DNA of 64,000 nucleotides, from the NCBI RefSeq assembly GCF_020831365.1, contig NZ_JAJHPV010000020.1, positions 1-64,000 of the forward strand. The letters run 5' to 3'. A model generated the notes under the pieces. The model searched no databases and was not told the origin of the DNA. It saw nothing but the letters and a program-made list of their open reading frames with translations. This stretch comes from Massilia agrisoli (lineage in GTDB: Bacteria; Pseudomonadota; Gammaproteobacteria; Burkholderiales; Burkholderiaceae_D). A program made the translations under genes and the position numbers. How positions within the stretch are numbered: the first letter of the stretch is position 1; each line of letters begins with the position of its first letter. This document shows positions 27,285 to 35,191 of this stretch, in pieces.

Positions 27285-27590
27285 ATGAAATTTGTATCCA
27301 CCATTGTTGGCATTATCCTGTTCGTGCTGTTTTTCGGTTTTGCGCTGAAAAACACCCAGGAAGTCGACCTGCATTTTTTCCTGAACTATGAACTGCGCGG
27401 CCCCCTGGTGCTGATGCTGCTGGCCTTCTTTATCGCCGGCGCCGCCCTGGGCATCCTCGCCGTCACGCCGACCGTGTTCCGCCACCGCCGCCTCAGCTCG
27501 CAGCACCAGAACACCATCGAAGCGCTGCAAAGCGTCGCGCGCACCAGTACCGTGCAACCGCAGCCGGACAGCGTCAACACCCGGCAATAA
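27285..27590 (+). CDS. lapA: LapA-type inner-membrane protein (DUF1049)
   Basis: A 101-residue protein with two membrane helices (about 4-22 and 41-62; VGIILFVLFFGFALKN and VLMLLAFFIAGAALGIL) and a short polar tail. It is the LPS assembly protein A family (DUF1049), which works with LapB to control LpxC turnover. It lies 36 bp upstream of lapB. Confidence 0.85.
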   Translation: MKFVSTIVGIILFVLFFGFALKNTQEVDLHFFLNYELRGPLVLMLLAFFIAGAALGILAVTPTVFRHRRLSSQHQNTIEALQSVARTSTVQPQPDSVNTRQ

Positions 27591-27626
27591 GCCTCCGGCG
27601 CCAATCAAACCAACAAAAAGAACCGC

Positions 27627-28802
27627 ATGGAATTCGAATTCTGGATGCTGCTTGGCATCCCACTCTTCTTCAGCCTTGGGTGGATCGCCGCCCGCGTCGA
27701 CATCAAGCAACTGGTGTCCGAATCGCGCACCCTTCCGCGCGGCTACTTCAAGGGCCTGAACTTCCTGCTCAACGAGCAGCCCGACAAGGCCATCGACGCC
27801 TTCATCGAGATCGTCAAGCTTGACCCTGAAACGGCCGACATGCACTTCGCGCTCGGTAACCTGTTCCGCCGCCGCGGCGAGGTCGAACGCGCGATCCGCG
27901 TGCACCAGAACCTGCTCGCCCGTCCCGACCTGCCGCTCGAACAGCAGCACCACGCCGGCTACGAGCTGGGCATGGACTACCTGAAGGCCGGCCTGCTGGA
28001 CCGCGCCGAAGAAACCTTCAACGGCCTGGTCGACTCGCAGTACGGCGTGCAGGCGCAGCGCGCGCTGCTTGAAATCTACCAGCGGGAAAAAGAATGGAAG
28101 CGCGCGATCACCGCCGCGCAAGGCCTGCAGGCATCGGGCGCGGGCACGCGCCAGAAGGAGATCGCCCAGTTCTACTGCGAACTCGCGCAAGACGCGCTGG
28201 TGCACCTGCACACCGACGAAGCGATGGAGCTGCTCGAACAAGCGCTGCACGCCGACCGCACCAACGTGCGCGCCACCATCCTGATCGGCGACGTCCAGAT
28301 GGCCAATGGCGACGTCGAAGGCGCGCTGATGACGTGGCGCCGCGTGGAGCAGCAAAGCGTGCCGCACGTGGCGCTGGTCGCCACGCGCCTGATGGACGGC
28401 TACCGCAAGGTAGGGCGCCCGCAGGAAGGCGTCAACCTGCTGCGCGCCTACCTGGCAGAAGCCTCGTCGATCGACCTGATTGAAGTCGTGTTCAAGGCCG
28501 TGACCGAACTCGATGGCGCGCAGGCGGCCAAGGACCTCGTGGTTGAAGAGCTGCGCCGCACGCCGACCCTGCTCGGCCTCGACAAGCTGCTGGAAGCGCG
28601 CATGATGGACGCGCCGCCGGAAGTCTTCGACGAACTCTCGATGGTCAAGAACCTTGTGCACGGCTACACCCAGAAGCTCGCGCGCTACCAGTGCAGCCAC
28701 TGCGGCTTCAAGGCGCGCCAGTTCTACTGGCAGTGCCCGGGCTGCAACCGCTGGGACTCGTACCCGCCGCGCCGCACCGAAGAACTGAACGTGATGAACT
28801 AA
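27627..28802 (+). CDS. lapB: LPS assembly protein B (TPR, rubredoxin-like)
   Basis: A 391-residue protein. An N-terminal membrane anchor (MLLGIPLFFSLGWIAAR) precedes cytoplasmic TPR repeats and a C-terminal zinc site of the rubredoxin type, CSHCGF...CPGCNRW. LapB (YciM) promotes FtsH degradation of LpxC. It is preceded by lapA and followed by the heptose kinase gene, so all three act in LPS synthesis. Confidence 0.95.
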   Translation: MEFEFWMLLGIPLFFSLGWIAARVDIKQLVSESRTLPRGYFKGLNFLLNEQPDKAIDAFIEIVKLDPETADMHFALGNLFRRRGEVERAIRVHQNLLARPDLPLEQQHHAGYELGMDYLKAGLLDRAEETFNGLVDSQYGVQAQRALLEIYQREKEWKRAITAAQGLQASGAGTRQKEIAQFYCELAQDALVHLHTDEAMELLEQALHADRTNVRATILIGDVQMANGDVEGALMTWRRVEQQSVPHVALVATRLMDGYRKVGRPQEGVNLLRAYLAEASSIDLIEVVFKAVTELDGAQAAKDLVVEELRRTPTLLGLDKLLEARMMDAPPEVFDELSMVKNLVHGYTQKLARYQCSHCGFKARQFYWQCPGCNRWDSYPPRRTEELNVMN

Positions 28803-28873
28803 GGTTCGCAATAACATCAGCAGCGGGACCGGCCGGTCCCGCTTCAAACACCAGCTACTTCCGGTACAGACAA

Positions 28874-29839
28874 ATGATCAGTCGCCTGCTCTCCGCGGAC
28901 ACCTACCCGCACATCGCCACCCCCAACCTTGAAAACGTCCGCATCCTCGTGGTCGGCGACGTCATGCTCGACCGCTACTGGTTTGGAGACGTCAGCCGCA
29001 TCTCGCCGGAAGCGCCGGTACCGATCGTACGCATCGAAAAGCGCGAAGAGCGCCTTGGCGGCGCCGCCAACGTCGCGCGCAACGCGGCGGCGCTGGGCGC
29101 CTACGCGGGCCTGCTGGGCGTGGTCGGCGCCGACGAAGCGGGAGCGCAGGTAGAAGCGCTGCTGCGCGACTCGCAGATCCACAGCTTCTTGCAGCGTGAC
29201 GAAGCGATATCGACCATCATCAAGCTGCGCGTGATCGGGCGCCAGCAGCAGCTGCTGCGGATCGACTTCGAAGAAGCGCCGACCGACACCGTCTTGCGCG
29301 ACAAGCTCACGCAATTCAACGCGCTGCTGCCTGACTACAGCGTGGTGATCCTGTCCGACTACAACAAGGGCAGCCTGGTCAACGTCGCGCACATGGTCGC
29401 TGCGGCGCGCGCGGCCGGCAAGATCGTCATGGTCGACCCGAAGGGAGACGACTTCACGCCGTATGCGGGCGCCAGCGTCCTGACGCCAAACAAATCCGAG
29501 CTCAAGCGGGTAGTAGGCAGCTGGTCGAGCGAAGAACAGCTGACGACGAAAGCCCAGGCGCTACGCGAAGAACTGCGCCTCGACGCCCTGCTGCTGACGC
29601 GATCGGAGGAAGGCATGAGCCTGTACACGGCGGACGAAGTGCTGCACGTACACGCCGACGCGCGCGAAGTGTACGACGTCTCGGGTGCGGGCGACACGGT
29701 GATCGCCACGATGGCCGCGATGTTAGGCGCCGGCATGACGATGTCCGACGCCATCATGACCGCCAACCGCGCCGGCGGCATCGTGGTCGGCAAGCTGGGC
29801 ACCGCCACGGTCACCCGAGCCGAGCTCTTCGGCAACTGA
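28874..29839 (+). CDS. rfaE1: D-glycero-beta-D-manno-heptose-7-phosphate kinase
   Basis: A 321-residue PfkB-family sugar kinase. It starts at the ATG at 28874; the open frame further up overlaps lapB. Features are VLVVGDVMLDRYW-type (ILVVGDVMLDRYWFG), RLGGAANVARN and the catalytic SGAGDTVIATMAAML (Asp base). It matches the N-terminal half of E. coli HldE; the adenylyltransferase half is absent and should be a separate gene (rfaE2). Its last codons are partly duplicated just past the stop. Confidence 0.92.
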   Translation: MISRLLSADTYPHIATPNLENVRILVVGDVMLDRYWFGDVSRISPEAPVPIVRIEKREERLGGAANVARNAAALGAYAGLLGVVGADEAGAQVEALLRDSQIHSFLQRDEAISTIIKLRVIGRQQQLLRIDFEEAPTDTVLRDKLTQFNALLPDYSVVILSDYNKGSLVNVAHMVAAARAAGKIVMVDPKGDDFTPYAGASVLTPNKSELKRVVGSWSSEEQLTTKAQALREELRLDALLLTRSEEGMSLYTADEVLHVHADAREVYDVSGAGDTVIATMAAMLGAGMTMSDAIMTANRAGGIVVGKLGTATVTRAELFGN

Positions 29840-29840
29840 A

Positions 29841-30025
29841 TTTCCCAAATCGGGGTCAGACCCCAGCGTTGCTTCGGCAACTAAATTTCCCAAATCGGGG
29901 TCAGACCACAGTCTTTTTGGAATATTCCAAAAAGCCTGTGGTCTGACCCCGAATTTGCAAAAAACCTGTGGTCTGACCCCGAATTTGGAAACAAAAAAGG
30001 CTGTGGTCTGACCCCGATTTTGGAA
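29841..30025. repeat. Cluster of five GGGGTCAGACC repeats
   Basis: Two copies of AAATCGGGGTCAGACC (29847-29862, 29892-29907) face three inverted copies of GGTCTGACCCCGA (around 29939, 29979 and 30005). A palindromic AATATTCC spacer sits between (TTTTTGGAATATTCCAAAAA at 29914-29933). The same motif recurs at 58992. It accounts for most of the gap to the next gene (29840-30176). Confidence 0.85.
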
Positions 30026-30176
30026 ACATAACGATCGGACCGATCGTGTTGATGGGCTATGCCGCACGGTTGATTCCGGTCAAGCGGATGAGGTCAACGG
30101 TGGCCCACGCTTGAGCCGTTAAGCGCGAGGGATCGCATCCGCTGTCCCCGCTTAACACCTCACGGAGAAAATCAAC

Positions 30177-30527
30177 ATGATCAAGAATCTGATGCTTGCT
30201 GTCGCAACGCTGTGCGCTACGATGGGCCTCGCTTTCGCCCAGGTCGACGTGAACAAGGCCGATACCGCCGCCCTCGATGGCGTCAAGGGCGTCGGCCCCG
30301 CGATGTCGAAGGCTATCCTTGCCGAGCGCGAGAAGGGCGGCGAGTTCAAGGACTGGGCCGATTTCCAGAAGCGCGTCAAGGGTGTCGGCGACAAGAAGGC
30401 CATGAAGTTGTCCGAAGCTGGCCTCCAGGTTAACGGCAAGCCCATGGAAGGCGTCGCCGCCGCCAAACCAGCCAGGGCTTCGGCCAAGCCGGCCAGCAAG
30501 CCCGCCGCCGAGCCAGCCAAGATGTAA
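30177..30527 (+). CDS. ComEA-like helix-hairpin-helix secreted protein
   Basis: A 116-residue protein with a signal peptide (cleaved after AFA), one helix-hairpin-helix pair (VDVNKADTAALDGVKGVGP and FQKRVKGVGDKKAMKL) and a low-complexity Ala/Lys/Pro tail. It resembles the DNA-binding ComEA family, used in DNA uptake, but also small HHH proteins of unclear role. A clear terminator follows. No competence genes are nearby. Confidence 0.75.
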   Translation: MIKNLMLAVATLCATMGLAFAQVDVNKADTAALDGVKGVGPAMSKAILAEREKGGEFKDWADFQKRVKGVGDKKAMKLSEAGLQVNGKPMEGVAAAKPARASAKPASKPAAEPAKM

Positions 30528-30560
30528 GCCCGGCCGCCTTCGCGCGGCTGCCCCCATGGA

Positions 30561-30590
30561 CCCCGCAGGCGCTTGCCGCGGGGTTTTTTT
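30561..30590 (+). terminator. Terminator after the HHH gene
   Basis: CCCCGC-AGGCGCTTGCC-GCGGGG followed by TTTTTTT. Confidence 0.9.
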
Positions 30591-30675
30591 GCGTGTATGG
30601 ACAGACGAATCGTGGTTCGCCGTGAGAAGATACAGCGCTTCACCGGACAACTGTTTTTAAGAAAGAGGACCATTC

Positions 30676-32058
30676 ATGCCCACCGTTCGTTCCGCTACCG
30701 CCCTGATCGCAGGCGTATTGGCCGTTGCCGCCGGCGCCGCTTCCGCCGCCGCGCCGGTCTCGCCTGATGTCACCCGCCACCAGGCGCAGATCGACAAGAT
30801 CGTCAGCGAGATCTCGCCCCAGCGGATCGAAGGCTATGTGCGCAAGCTGGTCAGCTTCCAGACGCGCCACACGATGTCGGAAACGGAATCGGATACGGTC
30901 GGCATCGGCGCCGCGCGCCGCTGGATCAAAGCCGAGCTGGAGCGCTGCGGCGCCCAGTCGGGCAACCGGTTGCAGGTGGCCTTCGACAGCCACATCGCCC
31001 CGGTGTCGGCGCGCATCTCGCGCCCGACCGAAATCGTCAACATCGTCGCGACCTTGCCGGGCAGCCAGCCGCAGGCGAAGGAGCGCATCTACGTCGTCAG
31101 CGGCCACTATGATTCGCGCAATACCGATGTGATGGATGCCAAGGGCGCCTCGCCAGGCGCCAATGATGATGCTTCCGGCACCGCAGCCGTGATGGAGATG
31201 GCCTGCGTGATGTCGCGCTATCCGTTCGACGCCACCCTCGTGTTCATGGCAGTCGCCGCGGAAGAGCAGGGCCTGATCGGCGCAACCCACTGGGCCGAGC
31301 AGGCAGTACAAAAGAAACTGGACATCGCCGGCATGTTCACCAACGACATCATCGGCAGCTCGCGCGCGGACGATGGCCGTATCGATGACAAGCAGGTGCG
31401 CCTGTTTGCCGAGAGTATTCCTGCCACCAAGGAAATGAGCGAGGCAGTGCGCGCGCTGATTGCAACCGGCGGCGAGAACGATTCGATCTCGCGCCAGCTG
31501 GCGCGCCACGTGAAGGAAGTGGGCGAGCGCTACGTGCCGGACTTCAAGGTCAGCATCGTGCACCGCCGCGACCGCTACCTGCGCGGCGGCGACCACATGC
31601 CGTTCCTGGCGCGCGGTTTCGCCGCGCTGCGTTTCTCCGAGCCGAACGAGGACTTTGCGCACCAGCACCAGAACGTGCGCAAGGAGGGCGCGATGCAGTA
31701 CGGCGACCTGCCGGAGTTCAACGACTACAATTACATCGCCCGCGTCGCCCGCGTCAATGCGGCCGCGCTCGCTTCGCTGTCGCTGGCGCCAGCGGCGCCG
31801 AAGCAGGTGCAGGTGCGTACCGACAAGCTGGATAACAATTCCACGCTGCTGTGGCTGCCGAATACCGAGCCGGACCTGGCCGGCTACCGCATCGTGTGGC
31901 GCGAGACCACCGCCTCGCAATGGCAGGGCGCGATGTACGTCGGTAACGTGACCGAGGCCACGGTCCGCCTGTCGAAGGATAATTACTTCTTCGGCGTGCA
32001 GTCGGTCGACAAGGATGGCAACGTCAGCGTCGCCACCTACCCGGCGCCACTGCGCTAA
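30676..32058 (+). CDS. Secreted M28 aminopeptidase with C-terminal Ig/FnIII-like domain
   Basis: A 460-residue protein with a signal peptide (after AASA). The M28 zinc peptidase core shows GHYDSRN, the ASPGANDDASGTAAVME metal site, and AAEEQGLIGATHWAE with the catalytic Glu pair. The last 90 residues (from KQVQVRTD) form a fibronectin III-like domain. It is likely a secreted leucine-type aminopeptidase. GAAAGAGGA before the start is a good ribosome site. Stand-alone. Confidence 0.85.
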   Translation: MPTVRSATALIAGVLAVAAGAASAAAPVSPDVTRHQAQIDKIVSEISPQRIEGYVRKLVSFQTRHTMSETESDTVGIGAARRWIKAELERCGAQSGNRLQVAFDSHIAPVSARISRPTEIVNIVATLPGSQPQAKERIYVVSGHYDSRNTDVMDAKGASPGANDDASGTAAVMEMACVMSRYPFDATLVFMAVAAEEQGLIGATHWAEQAVQKKLDIAGMFTNDIIGSSRADDGRIDDKQVRLFAESIPATKEMSEAVRALIATGGENDSISRQLARHVKEVGERYVPDFKVSIVHRRDRYLRGGDHMPFLARGFAALRFSEPNEDFAHQHQNVRKEGAMQYGDLPEFNDYNYIARVARVNAAALASLSLAPAAPKQVQVRTDKLDNNSTLLWLPNTEPDLAGYRIVWRETTASQWQGAMYVGNVTEATVRLSKDNYFFGVQSVDKDGNVSVATYPAPLR

Positions 32059-32179
32059 GCGGCCCAGCATGGGGAAGTCGGCGGATGAGTCCGCTACTTT
32101 CCCCATGCCTGACAGCCCTCATACGCGGATGCGCGCCGTGGATTAGAATGGCGTTTTGTCCATCTGCAAAAGAGTTCCC

Positions 32180-33082
32180 ATGCCTTACATGACCATCGAA
32201 GATACGATCGGCAACACCCCGCTGGTGCAGCTGGTGCGCATTCCCGGCGCCGAAGCGCGCGAGCGCAACAACATCATTCTCGGCAAGATGGAAGGCAACA
32301 ATCCGGCAGGCTCGGTCAAGGACCGCGCCGCAATGTCGATGCTCAAGCGCGCCGAGGAGCGCGGCCAGATCAAGCCGGGCGATACCCTGATTGAAGCGAC
32401 CAGCGGCAACACCGGCATCGCGCTGGCAATGGCGGCTGCCATCCGCGGCTACAAAATGCTGCTGCTGATGCCAGACAACCTGTCGATCGAACGGCGCCAG
32501 AGCATGGCTGCCTATGGCGCCCAGATCATCCTGACCCCGAAAACCGGCGGCATGGAATATGCGCGCGATATGGCCGACCAGATGCAGCGCGACGGCAAGG
32601 GCATCATCCTCGACCAGTTCGGCAACTACGACAATCCGCGCGCCCACTACGAAAGCACCGGCCCCGAAATCTGGCGCGACACCGAAGGCCGGGTCACCCA
32701 TTTTGTTTCAGCCATGGGCACCACCGGCACCATCATGGGCGTGTCGCAGTACCTGAAGGAACAGAATGAGGCCGTGCGCATCATCGGCGCCCAGCCGGAA
32801 GAGGGCTCGTCGATTCCCGGCATCCGCAAATGGCCGGAAGCCTACCTGCCGAAGATTTTCGACAAGGCGCGGGTGGACCAGGTGGAAAGCGTGAGCCAGG
32901 CGGCTGCCGAGCACATGGCGCGCCGGATGGCGGCGGAAGAGGGAATTTTCTGCGGCATTTCCGCAGCGGGCGCGTGCGAGATTGCGCTGCGCATCTCACA
33001 AACGGTGGAGAACGCCACCATTGTCTTCATCGTCTGCGACCGTGGCGACCGCTACCTGTCGACAGGCGTGTTTCCGGCATAA
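32180..33082 (+). CDS. cysM: Cysteine synthase B
   Basis: A 300-residue PLP beta-synthase. The ATG at 32180 (MPYMTIEDTIGNTPLV) is the conserved start; a GTG-type extension upstream is not. MEGNNPAGSVKDRAA has the PLP lysine and the NNPAGSVKDR form typical of CysM rather than CysK. TSGNTGIALA binds PLP phosphate. It makes cysteine from O-acetylserine and sulfide or thiosulfate. The 3' end is marked by a hairpin at 33103-33125 shared with the convergent gene. Confidence 0.95.
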   Translation: MPYMTIEDTIGNTPLVQLVRIPGAEARERNNIILGKMEGNNPAGSVKDRAAMSMLKRAEERGQIKPGDTLIEATSGNTGIALAMAAAIRGYKMLLLMPDNLSIERRQSMAAYGAQIILTPKTGGMEYARDMADQMQRDGKGIILDQFGNYDNPRAHYESTGPEIWRDTEGRVTHFVSAMGTTGTIMGVSQYLKEQNEAVRIIGAQPEEGSSIPGIRKWPEAYLPKIFDKARVDQVESVSQAAAEHMARRMAAEEGIFCGISAAGACEIALRISQTVENATIVFIVCDRGDRYLSTGVFPA

Positions 33083-33142
33083 GCAGCCCGGACATGGACG
33101 ACATGTCCCGCCACGCGGCGGGACATCATCAACAACGACCGA

Positions 33143-33493
33143 TCAGGACTGCTGTTCGCTGCTCGCGCCGGGCGTCGCGCCTTCTTTCGGCTTGAACTGC
33201 TTGTCGCTGATGCGGAACTTGTTGCGGCGATCGCCCATCAGGTAGCGCAGGTCACGGATCGACAGGTCGCTCACTTCGTGCATGCGGATCAGCAGCGAAG
33301 CGCCGACCGGCAGGCGGTGGTGACGAATCTTCGAGATGACCGGCGGAGCGACTTCCAGGGCGCGCGACAGGGCTGCGTCATTCTTCAGGCGCAGGTTTTC
33401 GATCAGGGTGTCCAGCAACCGGTTCGGGTTGTACTGGAGCAGTTCGTCGGAATCCGAATCGCTGTTCATATCAATGCCAACTTGGTTTGTCAT
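33143..33493 (-). CDS. Small HTH-like protein, unrecognised family
   Basis: A 116-residue protein with an acidic Ser/Asp start (MNSDSDSDELLQY), then LLDTLIENLRLKNDAALSRALEVAPPVISKIRHHRLPVGASLLIRMHE, here broken into its two helices LRLKNDAALSRALEVAPP and ISKIRHHRLPVG. This looks like a Cro/XRE-type helix-turn-helix with a following two-helix tail and a charged C-terminus. It starts at 33493; a second ATG (MNSDSD) at 33469 is possible. It probably regulates something, but no target can be read from context. Confidence 0.6.
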   Translation of the reverse strand: MTNQVGIDMNSDSDSDELLQYNPNRLLDTLIENLRLKNDAALSRALEVAPPVISKIRHHRLPVGASLLIRMHEVSDLSIRDLRYLMGDRRNKFRISDKQFKPKEGATPGASSEQQS

Positions 33494-33979
33494 GATGTTA
33501 AATATTCCTATTGTGAGTTGTGTTGCTTATCAAACCCGCGGAGCTCGCTGTAGTTGCGACTACTTCACCATATGACGACGGATTCCGTTTGAAACAACTT
33601 TTTATAAAATATACACAATTGTACAAGTTATTCCAATCTTATTCTTGCAAGCAATTAGAACCGTTTCATATTACTTGCATATCATGTTGTCGAATCGCAA
33701 CATAGCCTGAATGCAATTCTCTCACAAACTCACCGAAAAATTAATTGTTTTTTCAGAAAACTTAAGTGTAATGCAATCGCCTAAGCAGTGCAGCACATTA
33801 CCTTTAACACCTGTCGGCGAGACAACTTTTAGCGGAGTATGTTGAAATGATGACTATTTCTCTAGTGCATCGATGACAATGCCGCGCATACCCCGTAGGG
33901 GTATCAGGCGCGGCACCGGTGAAGCGCTGCAACATCGGGAATGTTGCAGTTACATTACATTACAATTATTTTGCGCCTT
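33494..33979. other. AT-rich gene-free stretch with two strong hairpins
   Basis: A 486-bp spacer, visibly AT-rich at 33580-33780. No gene is supported. It holds GTAGTTGCGACTAC (33552), ATGTTG/CAACAT around 33684-33703, a compound hairpin at 33881-33914 (GCCGCGC + ATACCCC-GTA-GGGGTAT + GCGCGGC) and CTGCAACAT-CGGGA-ATGTTGCAG at 33927-33949. An unannotated small RNA or a long structured 3' UTR of mltB would fit. Confidence 0.5.
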
Positions 33980-35191
33980 TCAGGCGCTGGTGAGCCGTTT
34001 GGCGCGCACTGCCTTGCCGAGCTCGATGACCGACATGGCGTAGAAGTAGCTGCGATTGTATTGGGTGATAGCAAAAAAGTTATTTGTCGCGAGCCAGTAT
34101 TCTGTCGGCTCGGCACCATTTTGCAGGTCCACCAGGCCGAACAGCGCCGACTGCGGCAGGCTGCCACTGCTCACCACGCCCGCAGCTTCCAGCTCATCCT
34201 GGCGGAATTTTGCTTCCAGGCCCTGGTTGATGAACTTTTCCCACACATTGCCCGGCGAGACATTCGCCGAGTACACCAGCGGCCCCTGCTCGTCGCGGCG
34301 CCAGCCGTGGTTCTGCAGGAAGTTCGCCACGGAACCGATCGCGTCGGTGGTGGAATTGAGCAGGTCGACCTTGCCGTCGCCGTCGAAGTCGACCGCATGC
34401 GCCAGGATACTGCCGGGCATAAACTGCGGAATGCCGACCGCGCCCGCAAACGAGCCGGTCAGGCTGAGCGGATCGGCGTTGGACTGGCGCGCCAGCAGCA
34501 GTGTATTTTCCAGCTCGCTGCGGAAGAAGGCCATGCGCGCTACGCGGTTCGGCGTTTCCGGATACGCGAAGGCGAGGGTGGTCAGGGCGTCGAGCACACG
34601 GAACTTGCCGGTGTTGCGGCCGTAGACCGTCTCGACACCGATGATGCCGACGATGATTTCGGCCGGCACGCCGAAGCGCGCCTCGGCGCGCGCCAGCGCC
34701 TCGGCGTTCTCGTTCCAGAATTTGACGCCGCCATTCAGGCGCACCGGTTCGATGAACAGTTCACGCACCGCGGCCCAGTTTTTCGGCTTGCCCGGTGGCG
34801 CCGGCTTGACCAGTTGTACCGCCGAGTCGATGAAGTGGAGCTGGCCGATCAGGCCGTCCAGCCACGCAGGCTCGAAGCCATGCTTGGCCACCATCTCGCC
34901 GGCGAACTGCTGCACCGCCGACCACTCGCGGAAGTTGACCTGTTCGCCCACGTGGTTGACATTCGACGTGCGCTTGATCGCTTCCCTGGCCGCCTTCGAT
35001 GCGGCAGTGAGCGGCGCGGCCTTGCGCGCGGCGGGCTTCTTCGCCTTCGCTTTCGCTTTCTTCGCCGCGGCGGCTTTTGGTTTGGATGTCTTGGACTGGG
35101 GCGCGGCGTAGGCCGCGGGCACGCTGGCGACAGCCAGCGCTAACAGCAAGGAGGACAAACGGCGTGGTACAAACAGCTGCGAAAATTTCAT
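33980..35191 (-). CDS. mltB: Lytic murein transglycosylase B
   Basis: A 403-residue protein with a signal peptide (after AAYA), a Lys/Ala-rich linker (about 33-60), and an SLT_2/MltB catalytic domain with the catalytic Glu in IIGVETVYGRNTG. Also FAGAVGIPQFMPGS and a Ca-binding-like DFDGDGKVDL. No Cys is placed for lipidation, so it is a soluble periplasmic form. It overlaps the transglutaminase stop by 4 bp (35188-35191), so it is the last gene of that operon. Confidence 0.92.
   Translation of the reverse strand: MKFSQLFVPRRLSSLLLALAVASVPAAYAAPQSKTSKPKAAAAKKAKAKAKKPAARKAAPLTAASKAAREAIKRTSNVNHVGEQVNFREWSAVQQFAGEMVAKHGFEPAWLDGLIGQLHFIDSAVQLVKPAPPGKPKNWAAVRELFIEPVRLNGGVKFWNENAEALARAEARFGVPAEIIVGIIGVETVYGRNTGKFRVLDALTTLAFAYPETPNRVARMAFFRSELENTLLLARQSNADPLSLTGSFAGAVGIPQFMPGSILAHAVDFDGDGKVDLLNSTTDAIGSVANFLQNHGWRRDEQGPLVYSANVSPGNVWEKFINQGLEAKFRQDELEAAGVVSSGSLPQSALFGLVDLQNGAEPTEYWLATNNFFAITQYNRSYFYAMSVIELGKAVRAKRLTSA

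Noticed and set aside
29841-30025. CRISPR array
   Set aside because: Copies are in both orientations with unequal gaps; they fit a dispersed palindromic repeat.
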